Below, piece after piece: positions 62,279 through 64,000 of a DNA stretch of 64,000 nucleotides (its first letter is position 1; every line of letters starts with the position of its first letter). The translations under genes were made by a program, and so were the position numbers. Location of the stretch: contig CACPQM010000001.1 in NCBI GenBank assembly GCA_902636075.1, positions 62,001-126,000 of the forward strand. The letters run 5' to 3'. The notes under the pieces are model-generated. The model ran no database searches. It was not told the origin of the DNA and saw nothing but the letters and a program-made list of their open reading frames with translations. This DNA is from an uncultured Pelagibacteraceae bacterium. Lineage in GTDB: Bacteria > Pseudomonadota > Alphaproteobacteria > Pelagibacterales > Pelagibacteraceae.

Positions 62279-63748
62279 TTATGGTAAGCAATCCAAGTAT
62301 GTATCAAGATCCCATTGAGTTGTTGCTCCAAGAAATCTTTCCCACTCATCGTTTTTATACCAATGGAAAACTTTATACATTTCATCAGGCATTGCTGATT
62401 TGATTACCTCATCCTCAGCAAGTCTATTTAACGCTTCACCAAGACTTAGTGGTAATTTTTTAACATCTTTACCAGCTTTTTGAGCTTCATAAATATTTCT
62501 AGATTCAGGTTTAGCTGGTTTCATTTTTTTTGATATTCCCTCATCACAAGCTTTTAGCAAAGCTGCACCTAGTAAGTATGGATTATGCATTGAGTCAACA
62601 GATCTATACTCAAATCTTCCAGGTGCTGAAACTCTTAATCCACATGTTCTATTTTGATATCCCCAGTCAGCATATACTGGTGCCCAAAAACCCTGGTCCC
62701 ACAACCTTCGATATGAATTAACCGTAGATGATCCTAGAGCTGTCAAAGCTGGTAAATGTTTCATTATACCAGCAATTGATTGAAGTCCAATTTTTCCAGG
62801 CAACTGCATATCCTTTGTGTCTGGCATAAAAGTGTTTGTTCCGCCAGATACATAACTAAACACTTCTTCAACTCCCGGAAGTTTTTTATTTCCTAATTTG
62901 TTAACAGAAACTTTTCCACCTTTCCATAAAGACATGTTAGTGTGACATCCACTTGCAGATACACCCATGAACGGTTTAGTCATAAAGCAAGCTATTAGAT
63001 TGTTCTCTCTTGCAACTTGGGCACAAATTTGCCTATATGTTGATAATCTATCAGCATTTCTTAAAACATTATCATAAGTCCAATTAAGTTCTAGTTGTCC
63101 AGGAGCATCTTCATGATCACCTTGTATCATGTCCAATCCCATCGCTTTTGAATATTCTATTACTTTCATAAAAACTGGTCTCAAAGACTCGAATTGATCG
63201 ATATGATAACAAAAAGGTTTAGAAAAACCTTTACCAGTTGGAGTTCCATCATCATTTTTAGTTAACCACATCATTTCTGGTTCAGTGCCAACTCTTAATT
63301 CTAGTCCATGTTTCTTTTTAAATTCGTCACTAAAAATTCTTAAATTTCCTCTGCAATCAGAAGTTAAGTGTCCACCCGGATTTTTTCTCTCTTCTCTATT
63401 TCTAAAACATGTTACAAAAACTCTTCCAACTCTTTTATCCCATGGTAATTGCACAAACGTTTCTGGGTCTGGTATTCCCACCAACTCCATGGCTTCTGGT
63501 CCATAACCAATATAGTTATTGTGCCTGTCCAAAAATAAATTTGCTGTTGCTCCATATACTAATTGAAAACCTTTTTCAGCAGTCCTTTCCCAATGGTCTG
63601 CAGGGATACCTTTACCTACTACTCTACCTGTTACCGAAATAAATTGGTAATATATATAGGTTATTCCTAATTCGTTAATTTTTTCTCTTACTTTTTTAAC
63701 TAACTTTGCTCTACCTGGTTGATTTACATGTTTTTCTAGATCAGTCAT
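62279..63748 (-). CDS. gmaS: Gamma-glutamylmethylamide synthetase-like (glutamine-synthetase family)
   Basis: The 489-residue protein has the full GS set: VGTEPEMMWL, QGDHEDAPGQLELNW, FMTKPFMGVSASGCHTNMSLW, NSYRRLW and RFEYRSVDS. It lies just upstream of mgsABC in transcription order and just downstream of the SoxB/MgdA-like gene, the arrangement expected of the N-methylglutamate pathway, where GmaS condenses methylamine and glutamate with ATP. GlnT-type glutamine synthetase is the main alternative, since gmaS is often annotated so. An AGGGGGA Shine-Dalgarno (63751-63757) lies 2 bp before the ATG. Confidence 0.82.
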   Translation of the reverse strand: MTDLEKHVNQPGRAKLVKKVREKINELGITYIYYQFISVTGRVVGKGIPADHWERTAEKGFQLVYGATANLFLDRHNNYIGYGPEAMELVGIPDPETFVQLPWDKRVGRVFVTCFRNREERKNPGGHLTSDCRGNLRIFSDEFKKKHGLELRVGTEPEMMWLTKNDDGTPTGKGFSKPFCYHIDQFESLRPVFMKVIEYSKAMGLDMIQGDHEDAPGQLELNWTYDNVLRNADRLSTYRQICAQVARENNLIACFMTKPFMGVSASGCHTNMSLWKGGKVSVNKLGNKKLPGVEEVFSYVSGGTNTFMPDTKDMQLPGKIGLQSIAGIMKHLPALTALGSSTVNSYRRLWDQGFWAPVYADWGYQNRTCGLRVSAPGRFEYRSVDSMHNPYLLGAALLKACDEGISKKMKPAKPESRNIYEAQKAGKDVKKLPLSLGEALNRLAEDEVIKSAMPDEMYKVFHWYKNDEWERFLGATTQWDLDTYLDCLP

Positions 63749-63750
63749 TT

Positions 63751-63757
63751 TCCCCCT
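63751..63757 (-). promoter_or_regulatory. Strong Shine-Dalgarno of gmaS
   Basis: AGGGGGA on the minus strand immediately precedes the ATG of the glutamylmethylamide synthetase gene, within the 66-bp gap after the SoxB/MgdA-like gene. Confidence 0.65.
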
Positions 63758-63814
63758 AAGAATTTTTAGAACAAAAAGTTAACTGAAAAAAAAACATCTG
63801 TCCACTTAGATAAA

Positions 63815-64000
63815 TTAACTCCAAGGGAACGGACTGTTAGATGTCGGATGCAATTCACCTTTCGCGTATCGATTGAATCTAAACGGTTTTAATAATTCGC
63901 TCTCTGTACCTAAAATTTCTTTTGCCACTAGCTCTCCAACTCCAATCATTTTATAACCATGGTTAGAGTCTGCTATCATATAAACGTTTTCTAAAAATCT
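63815..64000 (-). CDS. C-terminus of SoxB/MgdA-like sarcosine or N-methylglutamate dehydrogenase subunit (partial)
   Basis: Only the last 61 residues lie in the window; the rest continues beyond 64000. Reading the minus strand gives ADSNHGYKMIGVGELVAKE followed by PFRFNRYAKGELHP and ends in SPFPWS before a TAA at 63815-63817. This is the C-terminal signature of sarcosine oxidase beta subunit and MgdA. In the N-methylglutamate pathway the dehydrogenase oxidises N-methylglutamate to glutamate and formaldehyde-equivalents. Placement upstream of gmaS supports MgdA, but sarcosine oxidase cannot be excluded without the missing neighbours. Confidence 0.82.
   Translation of the reverse strand, partial: RFLENVYMIADSNHGYKMIGVGELVAKEILGTESELLKPFRFNRYAKGELHPTSNSPFPWS

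Noticed and set aside
1..64000. Mobile elements, CRISPR arrays, prophage, tRNA or rRNA genes
   Set aside because: No transposase, integrase, regularly spaced repeats or RNA-gene signatures were found on either strand; gaps are all below 300 bp.

Overview
The window looks like a piece of a SAR11 (Candidatus Pelagibacter-type) alphaproteobacterial chromosome. Grounds seen in the sequence: very AT-rich DNA, lysine/asparagine/isoleucine-rich proteins, almost no intergenic DNA (no gap reaches 300 bp), many neighbouring genes that abut or overlap by 1-13 bp, convergent genes whose ends touch, and a gene content dominated by uptake and breakdown of osmolytes, amines and one-carbon compounds. I see no tRNA, rRNA, transposase, phage gene, integrase, CRISPR array or replication origin.

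Layout. 1-7.3 kb: a betaine-type (ProVWX) uptake locus with a fused double permease, a periplasmic binding protein and two separate ATPases, beside a gamma-butyrobetaine-hydroxylase-like dioxygenase and a small glycerophosphodiesterase. 7.3-19 kb: two opposed gene groups, each with a homocysteine S-methyltransferase-like protein, an EamA exporter and dehydrogenases; the plus group has Fe-alcohol dehydrogenase and amidase, the minus group aldehyde dehydrogenase, a 3-hydroxyisobutyrate-dehydrogenase-type enzyme, MsrA and a VOC protein. 19-25.5 kb: EutA- and EutD/DoeA-like ectoine-utilisation proteins followed by a complete spermidine/putrescine-type ABC transporter. 25.5-33 kb: a tight seven-gene minus-strand operon (GcvT/DmdA-like protein, S51 peptidase, FMN hydroxyacid oxidase, TPP enzyme, a divergent hydroxyisourate-hydrolase-like protein, a second DmdA-like protein, thiolase), divergent from a Dpp/Opp-type transporter at 33-38.6 kb with fused ATPases. 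This pair is my best candidate for an undescribed catabolic system. 38.6-46.3 kb: BioY, a fused HAD-crotonase protein, a ureohydrolase with an aldehyde dehydrogenase, an ArgE-type deacylase, CsaA-like protein and a LysE exporter. 46.3-52.8 kb: housekeeping run of aconitase, YfgM-like protein, BamB, a cupin-like protein, a ZapE-type ATPase and YjbQ. 52.8-58.5 kb (minus): photolyase, diaminopropionate ammonia-lyase, a glutamine-synthetase-family protein, two tiny membrane proteins and an Amt transporter. 58.7-64 kb (minus): the N-methylglutamate pathway, with the C-terminus of a SoxB/MgdA-like oxidase subunit at the window edge, then gmaS, mgsA, mgsB, mgsC and a lysine-rich unknown protein.

How they fit together (inference): the region is a collection of import-and-catabolise modules. 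Each of the three ABC importers sits beside enzymes that could cleave, demethylate or deaminate its substrate; products would feed one-carbon pools (GcvT-type and homocysteine methyltransferases, N-methylglutamate cycle), nitrogen assimilation (glutamine-synthetase and glutamate-synthase-like proteins, Amt) and the TCA cycle (aconitase, thiolase, HAD/crotonase). The three binding-protein genes have strong Shine-Dalgarno sequences and are each followed by an RNA hairpin, consistent with higher expression of the binding protein than of the permeases.
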